From assembly GCA_964601575.1 (NCBI GenBank), contig CAZROA010000002.1, positions 1 through 5,130 of the forward strand: a stretch of DNA of 5,130 nucleotides, read 5' to 3'. The stretch comes from CAZKEG01 sp964601575 (GTDB taxonomy: Bacteria; Desulfobacterota; Thermodesulfobacteria; Thermodesulfobacteriales; Thermodesulfatatoraceae). Every line of letters begins with the position of its first letter. The stretch's first letter is position 1. Both the position numbers and the translations under genes were made by a program. A model generated the notes under the pieces. It had not been told where the DNA came from. It searched no databases and was given only the letters and a program-made list of their open reading frames with translations. Positions 1-5,130 of this stretch are shown here, one piece after another.

Positions 1-699
1 CTTTCGGAAAACCTGAGGCCAATAGCCTGGCAGAGGCGCTTCAAAGGTCAGCTCTTTTCGTTGGGTAGGGTGGGGGAGGATGATCTTATGGGCATGAAGC
101 AGGATGGCTCGTCCCTCATAGACCTTCTCTCGAGAACCATACTTGAGGTCTCCGACAATGGGGTGCCTCAGGGCGGCAAGCTGGGCCCGAATCTGGTGCT
201 TGCGCCCGGTGAGAGGATAAACACCAAGCAGGGCTTTTCCCTCAAAAGTGTGTAAAACTTTATAGGTGAGAAGGACCTCTTGCGCGCCTGGGCAGGGCTT
301 TTTCAGGGCCTTTGCCTTGCGGCTCTTCTTGTTCCAGATCAGGTAATGACAAATCTTGCCTTCGCTTTTCCTAGGCACGCCGTGGACCACAGCAAGATAG
401 ACCTTTTGCACGCGCTTTTCCCGAAAGGCCTCAGAGAGCCTAGCCGCGGCCTTGGAAGTGCGGGCCAAGACCACTACCCCTGAGGTCACCCGATCCAGGC
501 GGTGTACCAGACCGAGATAGACATTTCCGGGTTTGTGATATTTTTCTTTGAGATAGCGCTTGGCCCATTCCAGGAGGGTGGGGTCCCCGGTGCGGTCGCC
601 TTGGACCAAAAGCCCCCCGGGTTTGTTGACCGCCAGGAGGTGGCTGTCTTCGTAGAGGATTTCTAAAAAATTATCTTTTAAGGCCGATGGTGCCTTCAA
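1..699 (-). CDS. RluA-family RNA pseudouridine synthase, C-terminus off window
   Basis: Converts specific uridines of rRNA or tRNA to pseudouridine in the cytoplasm; the exact target site cannot be told from sequence. I translated 233 residues on the minus strand, open to the window edge. The family signature HRLDRVTSG lies at residues 66-74, with catalytic Asp at 69. KVYLAVVHG (99-107) carries the conserved Tyr, and YPLTGRKHQIRAQL (161-174) followed by HPIVGDLKYG (179-188) is the conserved active-site block. The protein begins almost directly with the catalytic domain (LEILYEDSHLLAVNKPGG), so it lacks the N-terminal S4 domain of RluC/RluD. In length it resembles RluA or TruC, so only a few C-terminal residues should be missing. 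The TTG start at 699-697 is chosen because an in-frame TAG lies upstream, no other usable start lies between, and GGGGAG sits 6 nt before it. The gene overlaps the upstream pentapeptide gene by 29 nt, suggesting cotranscription and coupling. Family is certain; specificity is not. Confidence 0.93.
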   Translation of the reverse strand, partial: MKAPSALKDNFLEILYEDSHLLAVNKPGGLLVQGDRTGDPTLLEWAKRYLKEKYHKPGNVYLGLVHRLDRVTSGVVVLARTSKAAARLSEAFREKRVQKVYLAVVHGVPRKSEGKICHYLIWNKKSRKAKALKKPCPGAQEVLLTYKVLHTFEGKALLGVYPLTGRKHQIRAQLAALRHPIVGDLKYGSREKVYEGRAILLHAHKIILPHPTQRKELTFEAPLPGYWPQVFRK

Positions 700-1339
700 A
701 GAGAGCTCCCCGAAAACGGGTCCCCTCTAAATGGGCCCTGGTGAAATTGGCCCCTCGAAGAAAGGCCTCGATTAAATCGGCCCCGGAAAGATCGGCTCCT
801 TCCAGACTAGCCCCGGTGAGGTCTACCTGGATCATATTGGCCCCTTTTAGGTTGGCTTGGCGAAAATCAGCCAATTGGAAACTGCTTCCTCGGAGATTGG
901 CCCCCTCCAAATTGGCCTTTTCAAAACAGGCCATTTGTCCATCGACGGCCTCGATCCGACTACGTGAGAGATCAGCTCCGCGGAAACAGGCCAGACTAAG
1001 GTCTGTAGCCGCCAGATCGGTCTCTCTCAAATCCGCCTCGGAAAAGTCAGCCCCTTTGAGACAGGCATTTCCCAGATCGGCTTGATAAAAGTTGGCCTTA
1101 CAGACTTTGGCTCCTAAAAAATTGACCACCGCCACCCGGGCCCCTTCAAAGTTGGCCCCGGTAAGGTCTGCTCCGATGAAGTTTACGCCGTAAAGGTTGG
1201 CGCCGGCAAAGTTCGTCCCCCGGCAATTAAGTAGACTCAGATTAAAGTTTTCCAGCTTGTAACCGGATAGATCAAGCTCCGAGAGGTCGGCCATCTCTCT
1301 GATCAAACGTAACAGTTCTTCATAACTAGGTCTTTTCAT
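671..1339 (-). CDS. Pentapeptide-repeat protein
   Basis: A 222-residue protein with a short predicted helical cap (residues 1-21, PSYEELLRLIREMADLSE) followed by 39 consecutive pentapeptide units (22-216) and a six-residue tail (TIGLKR). The units follow the A(D/N)LxG pattern: ADLTG, ANFEG, ANLEG, ADLSG and so on. The third position is nearly always L or F, with a few V, I, M and one C. Unit 23 (VDGQM) has Gly there instead. Such repeats are known to fold as a right-handed four-sided beta helix, so about ten coils are expected with no loop between them. There is no signal peptide or membrane segment, so it is probably cytoplasmic. Some family members mimic DNA and protect gyrase (MfpA, Qnr), but most have no known role and nothing here assigns one. 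The start at 1339 is chosen for its GGGAGG at 5-nt spacing. The reading frame stays open to 1564, but that would run through the divergent LapA gene. Confidence 0.9.
   Translation of the reverse strand: MKRPSYEELLRLIREMADLSELDLSGYKLENFNLSLLNCRGTNFAGANLYGVNFIGADLTGANFEGARVAVVNFLGAKVCKANFYQADLGNACLKGADFSEADLRETDLAATDLSLACFRGADLSRSRIEAVDGQMACFEKANLEGANLRGSSFQLADFRQANLKGANMIQVDLTGASLEGADLSGADLIEAFLRGANFTRAHLEGTRFRGALFEGTIGLKR
706..711 (-). promoter_or_regulatory. Ribosome binding site for the TTG-started pseudouridine synthase
   Basis: On the minus strand the sequence is GGGGAG, 6 nt before the TTG codon at 699-697. It lies inside the 3' end of the pentapeptide gene. It decides the start, because the next in-frame codon group upstream contains TAG and there is no ATG or GTG in the interval. 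Confidence 0.7.
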
Positions 1340-1344
1340 AAAGG

Positions 1345-1350
1345 CCTCCC
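1345..1350 (-). promoter_or_regulatory. Ribosome binding site of the pentapeptide-repeat gene
   Basis: GGGAGG on the minus strand, 5 nt before the ATG at 1339-1337. It favours this start over upstream in-frame ATG codons, which would put the N-terminus antisense to the LapA gene and add residues that do not look like a conserved protein. Confidence 0.75.
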
Positions 1351-1444
1351 GTTTGTAGATTGACTCTCTTGAGACTAAAATTCCAGAATAAAAATTATTT
1401 TGTTCTGCTCCGCCTAAGATGCGGGCCAAGTAACTACAAAATAT

Positions 1445-1450
1445 AAGGAG
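1445..1450 (+). promoter_or_regulatory. Ribosome binding site of the LapA-domain gene
   Basis: AAGGAG, 6 nt before the ATG at 1457, in an otherwise AT-rich stretch. It supports the chosen start of the first gene in the plus-strand operon. Confidence 0.7.
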
Positions 1451-1456
1451 TATCTC

Positions 1457-1759
1457 ATGGAAGTGTATCTTATTTTGGCGGCGGTGTTGGGGATTTTTGT
1501 CGCCCTTTTTGCCATTCAGAATGCGGCTTCGGTCACGGTGAAATTTATGTTTTGGCAATTTCAAAGTTCTCTAGCGGTAGTCATTATCCTGGCTATGTTG
1601 GCCGGGATGCTTCTGGTCTTTTTACTTTCTATCCCGGGCCGTTTAAAACGGCGAAAAGAACTCTATGACAAACAGAAAAAGATCAAAGAATTAGAGAAAA
1701 GACTCCAAGAACGGAAGGAAAGCCAAGGCCCGGAGGTATCTGAGGAGGCCGAGATATGA
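1457..1759 (+). CDS. LapA-domain (DUF1049) small membrane protein
   Basis: A 100-residue inner-membrane protein. Hydrophobic segments lie at about residues 3-20 and 37-58. Between them is the family hallmark: QNAASVTVKF, then W33 before the second segment. A basic stretch (GRLKRRKE) follows the second segment, then a charged region predicted as coiled coil (about 65-90, KKIKELEKRLQERKES) and an acidic tail. This is the layout of the LapA/YciS family. The E. coli member (LapA) works with LapB in controlling lipopolysaccharide synthesis, but LapB is not in this window and many distant family members are uncharacterised. A role in the envelope is therefore inference. It is the first gene of the plus-strand cluster and its TGA overlaps the ATG of the next gene (ATGA), a sign of translational coupling. 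Confidence 0.85.
   Translation: MEVYLILAAVLGIFVALFAIQNAASVTVKFMFWQFQSSLAVVIILAMLAGMLLVFLLSIPGRLKRRKELYDKQKKIKELEKRLQERKESQGPEVSEEAEI
1743..1748 (+). promoter_or_regulatory. Ribosome binding site of the YkgJ-family gene
   Basis: AGGAGG, 7 nt before the ATG at 1756, within the last codons of the LapA-domain gene. It favours Met1 over the second in-frame ATG at 1768. Confidence 0.65.
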
Positions 1760-2553
1760 TCGGTTTTATGCCTGTCCGGCTAGATTACGCCCTTGAGAAA
1801 AAGGCCCTCTTGGTTCGTGCCCTTTACGAAATATTTGAAGAGGAGGCCCAGAAATTTGGCTTTATATGCCAGCCTGGTTGTGCGGATTGCTGTACGGTAA
1901 ATCTTCTAGCCACCAGCGCCGAGGCCCACTTTTTATTACAGGCCCTTTCCGAAGGAACACGCCAAGAATTACGGGAGAGACTTAAGGCCCTTCGGGGGCA
2001 TCCGCGTCTGCGTCCCAAGATCACCCCGAACGAAATGGCCACCCTTTGCCTTTCTGGCAAGGAGCCCCCGGAGGAGGAGGGCTATACCCCGGAGTCTTGC
2101 CCCTTTCTAGACGAACAGGCCCTCTGTCGTTTTTATCCATGGCGCCCCTTTGCCTGCCGGTCCTTCTTTTCCTTGAAGCGCTGCCGCGAGGTTGGAGAGG
2201 CCGTTATTCCCCCGGAGTTTTTGAGCCTTACCACCACTTTTATGCAACTTCTAGAGGAAGCAGACCTCGCCGGGCTTTATGGCAACTTCTTTGACCTTCT
2301 CGATTATCTCTTGGAAAGGGAGGAGCGCTTGAAACAAGGAGGAGAAGATCCAGCGGTTCCAGATTATTTACTTTCTAACCGGGAGGCCCCGGATTTTGCC
2401 ATTCCCCCGGAGCATGAAAGGTACGTGAGGGGGGTCTTGGCCAAACTCTACCGAAGACCGATAGGCGAGACGACCTTTAAAGGCCTTTTAGACGAAGTAA
2501 AAGAGGGGGCTCAAGTGAAGGAAGCCCTTAGTTTTCTTGGCGAAGCCCTATGA
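1756..2553 (+). CDS. YkgJ-family cysteine-cluster protein
   Basis: A 265-residue soluble protein with the CxxxCxxCC motif of the YkgJ family (Pfam describes it as a putative zinc- or iron-chelating domain). C38, C42, C45 and C46 lie in CQPGCADCC. A second conserved block holds C115 (ESCPFLDE), C124 (ALCRFYPWRP) and C134 (FACRSFF), as in family members where SCPFL and CRxYxxRPxxCR follow the first motif. C98 and C143 are further cysteines. The family is thought to bind a metal or an Fe-S cluster; no reaction is established for most members. The region after about residue 150 is acidic and leucine-rich and I do not recognise a second domain. The ATG at 1756 is preceded by AGGAGG at 7 nt. It overlaps the preceding stop (ATGA) and its own TGA overlaps the next ATG in the same way, so all three are likely translated together. 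Function is unknown. Confidence 0.88.
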   Translation: MIGFMPVRLDYALEKKALLVRALYEIFEEEAQKFGFICQPGCADCCTVNLLATSAEAHFLLQALSEGTRQELRERLKALRGHPRLRPKITPNEMATLCLSGKEPPEEEGYTPESCPFLDEQALCRFYPWRPFACRSFFSLKRCREVGEAVIPPEFLSLTTTFMQLLEEADLAGLYGNFFDLLDYLLEREERLKQGGEDPAVPDYLLSNREAPDFAIPPEHERYVRGVLAKLYRRPIGETTFKGLLDEVKEGAQVKEALSFLGEAL

Positions 2554-3188
2554 GAAGACCAATCAGGGTCCTTCTCCTCCGTCACGGGGAGACGGCTGGC
2601 AGACCTGGTATCCTTTACAGCCAGCGTGAGGTTCCTCTTTCAGAATATGGTCTGAAACAGACCAAGATTTTAGTGGAAGGCCTAAAGAAGGTACCTATTA
2701 CGGCTATTTACAGCAGCGACCTTGAAAGGGCACGACTTGGGGCCGAATGGTTGGCCGAAGCCACCAAGGCCCCGCTTTTCATCACCCCTTTGCTCCGTGA
2801 AATTGACTTCGGGGAGTGGACCGGGAAACATTTTAGCGAGCTTTGGGAGCTTCCAGAATTTCAGGCTCGGTTAAAAGACCCGGAAAACCTGGCCCCTCCC
2901 AAGGGAGAGAGCTTACGAGACCTTCAGGCTCGTGCCCTCAAGGTAATGGAAGAGATCAAGGAGAGATTTTCAGAGGGCTTGGTGGCGGTCTTTAGCCATG
3001 GAGGGCTAATTCGTACGGTGGTCGCTCATGCCCTGGGGACTTCTCTTCGTCATTTTTTTCGGATTCAACAAGATTTTGCCGCGGTAAACCTCATTGATTA
3101 TTTTGAAGACACCACGGTCGTCCATCTTGTAAACGGCCCCTTTGACCTTAACTTTTCTACACTCCTCTCCCGAAAAAGTTCGGTGTAA
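2550..3188 (+). CDS. Histidine phosphatase family protein (phosphoglycerate mutase-like)
   Basis: A 212-residue enzyme of the histidine phosphatase superfamily, which moves phosphate through a phosphohistidine. RHGET lies at residues 11-15 with the nucleophile His12. SSDLERA (55-61) gives Arg60, LREIDFGEWTG (82-92) gives the acid/base Glu84, and FSHGG (148-152) gives His150. The full catalytic set is therefore present. PKGES (117-121) is also typical. Size and motifs fit the branch that includes alpha-ribazole phosphatase (CobC) and broad-specificity phosphatases such as PhoE. No cobalamin gene is nearby, so the substrate stays open. The C-terminus (from about 185) has beta-type sequence ending in a short serine-rich tail. 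Its ATG overlaps the TGA of the YkgJ-type gene (ATGA) and I see no strong Shine-Dalgarno sequence, so it probably relies on translational coupling. Confidence 0.92.
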   Translation: MRRPIRVLLLRHGETAGRPGILYSQREVPLSEYGLKQTKILVEGLKKVPITAIYSSDLERARLGAEWLAEATKAPLFITPLLREIDFGEWTGKHFSELWELPEFQARLKDPENLAPPKGESLRDLQARALKVMEEIKERFSEGLVAVFSHGGLIRTVVAHALGTSLRHFFRIQQDFAAVNLIDYFEDTTVVHLVNGPFDLNFSTLLSRKSSV

Positions 3189-3201
3189 TTAAGTCCAAAC
3201 A

Positions 3202-3210
3202 GGGAGGTGG
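3202..3210 (+). promoter_or_regulatory. Ribosome binding site of the PsiE-family gene
   Basis: GGGAGGTGG contains a strong Shine-Dalgarno core (GGAGGTG, 3203-3209) ending 7 nt before the GTG at 3217. It decides in favour of the GTG start; the frame has no ATG until deep inside the protein. Confidence 0.75.
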
Positions 3211-3216
3211 GTAGCG

Positions 3217-3687
3217 GTGACCAAAGGGCCTTTCCTTCGGTGGTATGATCGCTTGGAACAGGGGCTCTATCTCCTTTTGCTCCTTTCGCTTATTTTAGCG
3301 GCCCTTTGTGTCTTCTTTGAGATCTTTACTTCTTGGAAATACTATTGGAACACGGAAAACGGCCTTTTGAGTTTTGTCTTCTTTGTCCTTGATCGTTCCC
3401 TCCTGGCCCTAATGCTCCTTGAGATCCTTCACACCATTAAGATTTCGGTGGAGGGACCGGTTAAGCTCGCCATCGAACCCTTTCTAATGATCGGGATTAT
3501 CGCTTCGGTAAGGCGTATTTTGATCATCTCGGTAGAGATTGCCCATCCGCCGGAGGGCTGTATGGCCACCGAAGGGCTCTTTAAACAATATATGATTGAG
3601 ACGGCCCTTTTGATGGTATTGGTCCTTTCCTTTGTGGTCGGGATCGTCCTCCTTCGGAAGACCCGGTCCAAAAGAGTTAACCCTTGA
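3217..3687 (+). CDS. PsiE-family (phosphate-starvation-inducible) membrane protein
   Basis: A 156-residue inner-membrane protein with four hydrophobic segments at about residues 17-38, 50-73, 84-106 and 125-146, and a short basic C-terminus (RKTRSKR). The stretch from about 57 to 105 (LDRSLLALMLLEILHTI, then IEPFLMIGIIASVRRILI) matches what I recall of the PsiE family. E. coli PsiE is induced by phosphate starvation, but its molecular job is not known, and no Pho box is visible here. The GTG start is set by the strong ribosome binding site. It follows the histidine phosphatase gene by 28 bp without a terminator and is probably the last gene of the operon. Its TGA (3685-3687) lies inside the -35 box of the first rRNA promoter. 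Confidence 0.82.
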   Translation: MTKGPFLRWYDRLEQGLYLLLLLSLILAALCVFFEIFTSWKYYWNTENGLLSFVFFVLDRSLLALMLLEILHTIKISVEGPVKLAIEPFLMIGIIASVRRILIISVEIAHPPEGCMATEGLFKQYMIETALLMVLVLSFVVGIVLLRKTRSKRVNP

Positions 3688-3711
3688 CATCTTGATTCCG
3701 ATCATTATAGT
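3684..3711 (+). promoter_or_regulatory. rrn promoter P1
   Basis: TTGACA (3684-3689), 16-nt spacer, TATAGT (3706-3711), with a predicted start near 3718. The following GCTGGCG is GC-rich, as in discriminators of rRNA promoters under stringent control (inference). The -35 box contains the stop codon of the PsiE-family gene, so upstream activating sequence, if any, is inside that coding region. Confidence 0.75.
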
Positions 3712-3728
3712 GCTGGCGTTGGTTTTGG

Positions 3729-3738
3729 TTCTTTGATG
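3729..3738 (+). promoter_or_regulatory. boxA-like element after P1
   Basis: TTCTTTGATG, about 11 nt after the predicted P1 start. It shares the CTTTGA core with the later copies and resembles the boxA of rRNA leaders (TGCTCTTTAACA in E. coli), where the NusB-NusE (S10) pair binds the transcript to prevent early termination. Confidence 0.5.
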
Positions 3739-3759
3739 TTTGCGGGTGTTCAAATTCTC

Positions 3760-3787
3760 TTGACAAGGATTTGAAGCTCATTATATT
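3760..3787 (+). promoter_or_regulatory. rrn promoter P2
   Basis: TTGACA (3760-3765), 16-nt spacer, TATATT (3782-3787), predicted start near 3794. CATTATA begins 13 nt after the -35 box, exactly as in P1, and a GC-rich AGCGACG follows. P1 and P2 are the most alike of the four. Confidence 0.78.
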
Positions 3788-3798
3788 AGCGACGCTGT

Positions 3799-3810
3799 TG
3801 CTCTTTGATC
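3799..3810 (+). promoter_or_regulatory. boxA-like element after P2
   Basis: TGCTCTTTGATC agrees with the first eight bases of E. coli boxA (TGCTCTTT). It begins about 5 nt after the predicted P2 start. This is one of the best matches in the region. Confidence 0.6.
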
Positions 3811-3825
3811 GGTTTTCTTAAAAAC

Positions 3826-3853
3826 TTGACAGATCCGAGTAAGTTGTTATTTT
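3826..3853 (+). promoter_or_regulatory. rrn promoter P3
   Basis: TTGACA (3826-3831), 16-nt spacer, TATTTT (3848-3853), predicted start near 3860. The -10 box is weaker and the bases after it are AT-rich (ATTTTTG), unlike P1 and P2. An A/T-rich stretch (TTTTCTTAAAAA, 3813-3824) lies just upstream and could act as an UP element. Confidence 0.65.
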
Positions 3854-3870
3854 ATTTTTGCTTTAAAAGC

Positions 3871-3882
3871 GGCTCTTTGAAT
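3871..3882 (+). promoter_or_regulatory. boxA-like element after P3
   Basis: GGCTCTTTGAAT, about 11 nt after the predicted P3 start, with the shared GCTCTTTGA core. A second boxA-like string, TGCTTTAAAA (3859-3868), lies just before it but starts at about the transcription start, so it is less likely to work in the P3 transcript. Confidence 0.55.
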
Positions 3883-3890
3883 ACTTTTGG

Positions 3891-3913
3891 AAGACCTTTC
3901 CCACCAAGGTCTT
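3891..3913 (+). repeat. Perfect 8-bp inverted repeat overlapping P4 -35
   Basis: AAGACCTT (3891-3898) and AAGGTCTT (3906-3913) are exact reverse complements separated by 7 nt. The right arm shares two bases with the TTGACA of P4 (3912-3917). As DNA it could be an operator. As RNA in transcripts from P1-P3 it would form an 8-bp hairpin. No T-run follows, so it is not a normal intrinsic terminator. Confidence 0.7.
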
Positions 3914-3939
3914 GACAACTTTCCTTGTGTGGTTACAAT
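3912..3939 (+). promoter_or_regulatory. rrn promoter P4 (proximal)
   Basis: TTGACA (3912-3917), 16-nt spacer, TACAAT (3934-3939), predicted start near 3946. It is nearest to 16S, about 125 bp before the gene. The bases after the -10 box are AT-rich (AAAAATT). The -35 box overlaps an inverted repeat. Confidence 0.78.
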
Positions 3940-3945
3940 AAAAAT

Positions 3946-3958
3946 TGCTCTCTGAAAC
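3946..3958 (+). promoter_or_regulatory. Degenerate boxA-like element at the P4 start
   Basis: TGCTCTCTGAAAC resembles the other copies but has C for T in the core (CTCTGA). It coincides with the predicted P4 start, so it would be fully contained only in transcripts from P1-P3, or sit at the extreme 5' end from P4. Confidence 0.4.
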
Positions 3959-3966
3959 AAGGTGCT

Positions 3967-3986
3967 GATCTTTGAAAACTGAATAG
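3967..3986 (+). promoter_or_regulatory. boxA element of the 16S leader
   Basis: GATCTTTGAAAACTGAA and the bases after it match the well-known leader motif found before 16S in many bacteria (CTTTGAAAACTGAATA-like). It lies about 21 nt after the predicted P4 start and 85 nt before 16S. This copy would be in the transcript of every promoter. Confidence 0.7.
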
Positions 3987-4005
3987 TGGCGACGGGCAGG
4001 TCTCC

Positions 4006-4070
4006 GTTAAAGTTTTCAGCCTGCTGGCCTGGAATCCCCTTTTGGGTGATTCCGAGCCGGGTTTCCAGTT

Positions 4071-4074
<4 letters not shown>
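4006..4074 (+). other. Pre-16S leader fold with hairpin potential
   Basis: GGAATCCCC (4031-4039) can pair with GGG-T-GATTCC (4044-4053) across a TTTT loop, with one bulged T. This hairpin can sit inside a longer pairing of GTTAAA (4006-4011) with TTTAAC (4069-4074), which crosses the mature 16S 5' end. CTGGAA (4029-4034) with TTCCAG (4063-4068) is an alternative that excludes the first hairpin. GCAGG (3996-4000) and CCTGC (4020-4024) are also complementary. Such leaders are often cut by RNases during 16S maturation; the actual fold is not shown by sequence alone. Confidence 0.5.

Positions 4075-5130
<1,056 letters not shown>

Larger units (their letters stand above)
1340..1456. promoter_or_regulatory. 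Divergent intergenic spacer, probable promoters for both directions
   Basis: This 117-bp gap separates the minus-strand pentapeptide/synthase pair from the plus-strand LapA cluster, so promoters for both must lie in or near it. Its middle (about 1375-1403) is very AT-rich. On the plus strand TTGACT (1360-1365) and TTGAGA (1369-1374) are possible -35 boxes, but no convincing -10 box lies at 16-18 nt from either. I see no clear minus-strand promoter. Exact sites cannot be assigned. Confidence 0.4.
3684..4070 (+). promoter_or_regulatory. rRNA operon promoter and leader region
   Basis: These 387 bp carry no credible gene. They consist of four successive modules, each a TTGACA promoter followed by a boxA-like CTTTGA or CTCTGA element, then a leader segment (about 3987-4070) with hairpin potential ahead of 16S. 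The four -35 boxes begin at 3684, 3760, 3826 and 3912. No intrinsic terminator separates the upstream protein operon from this region. The individual sites are listed separately. Confidence 0.85.

Noticed and set aside
61..483. Plus-strand open frames of 64 and 67 codons at the left edge
   Set aside because: They lie opposite the pseudouridine synthase, whose conserved motifs are clear on the minus strand.
687..1085. Plus-strand open frame rich in Lys, Arg, Ser and Ala with a repeating pattern
   Set aside because: Its periodicity is the reverse complement of the pentapeptide codons. It has no independent support as a gene.
1360..1395. Sigma-70 promoter for the LapA-domain gene at TTGACT or TTGAGA
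   Set aside because: No good -10 box falls at the right distance from either -35 candidate, so the site is not called exactly.
1340..1564. Longer N-terminus of the pentapeptide protein starting at 1564
   Set aside because: The extra 75 residues would be antisense to the LapA-domain gene and basic in an unstructured way, while the ATG at 1339 has GGGAGG at 5 nt and leads straight into the helix that caps the repeats.
3736..3774. Tiny plus-strand open frame (12 codons) between P1 and P2
   Set aside because: There is no ribosome binding site and it spans the P2 -35 box. It is too short to support as a leader peptide.
3891..3925. Intrinsic terminator for the upstream operon
   Set aside because: The 8-bp hairpin is followed by GACAACTTTCC rather than a T-run, and it lies downstream of three promoter-like sites.

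Overview
The window looks like part of a thermophilic bacterial chromosome. The partial 16S rRNA gene at the right end has the features I recall for Thermodesulfobacteria (Thermosulfurimonas/Thermodesulfatator-like): a GAGGGTTTGATCC 5' end, very GC-rich variable-region helices, and ATGCAAAGCGAAGAACC near E. coli position 960. That placement is from memory and is of moderate confidence; a 16S search would settle it. The protein genes are tightly packed, most starts have good Shine-Dalgarno sequences, and GTG and TTG starts are both used.

Layout. On the minus strand (1-1339) a pentapeptide-repeat protein gene (671-1339) is followed, with a 29-nt overlap, by an RluA-family pseudouridine synthase gene (699 running off the left edge). 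The synthase gene uses a TTG start and appears nearly complete. A spacer of about 117 bp (1340-1456) separates this pair from a divergent plus-strand cluster. That cluster is a LapA-domain small membrane protein (1457-1759), a YkgJ-type cysteine-cluster protein (1756-2553), a histidine phosphatase (2550-3188) and a PsiE-family membrane protein (3217-3687). The first three are joined by ATGA stop/start overlaps and the fourth follows after 28 bp, so they very likely form one operon.

From 3684 to about 4070 lies the control region of a ribosomal RNA operon, the most striking part of the window. It holds four promoter-like sites, each with an exact TTGACA and each with a 16-nt spacer to a plausible -10 box. 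They are spaced 66-86 bp apart, and each is followed by a boxA-like CTTTGA (or CTCTGA) antitermination element. The first -35 box contains the stop codon of the PsiE gene, so the protein operon runs directly into the rRNA promoters with no visible terminator. An 8-bp perfect inverted repeat overlaps the -35 box of the fourth promoter. The leader can fold into hairpins, one of which would span the mature 5' end of 16S. The 16S gene begins near 4071 and leaves the window at about E. coli position 1040.

No CRISPR array, insertion sequence, tRNA or phage gene was seen. The protein families are all known. What deserves a second look is the modular tandem-promoter/boxA architecture of the rrn control region and, to a lesser degree, the uninterrupted 39-unit pentapeptide solenoid.
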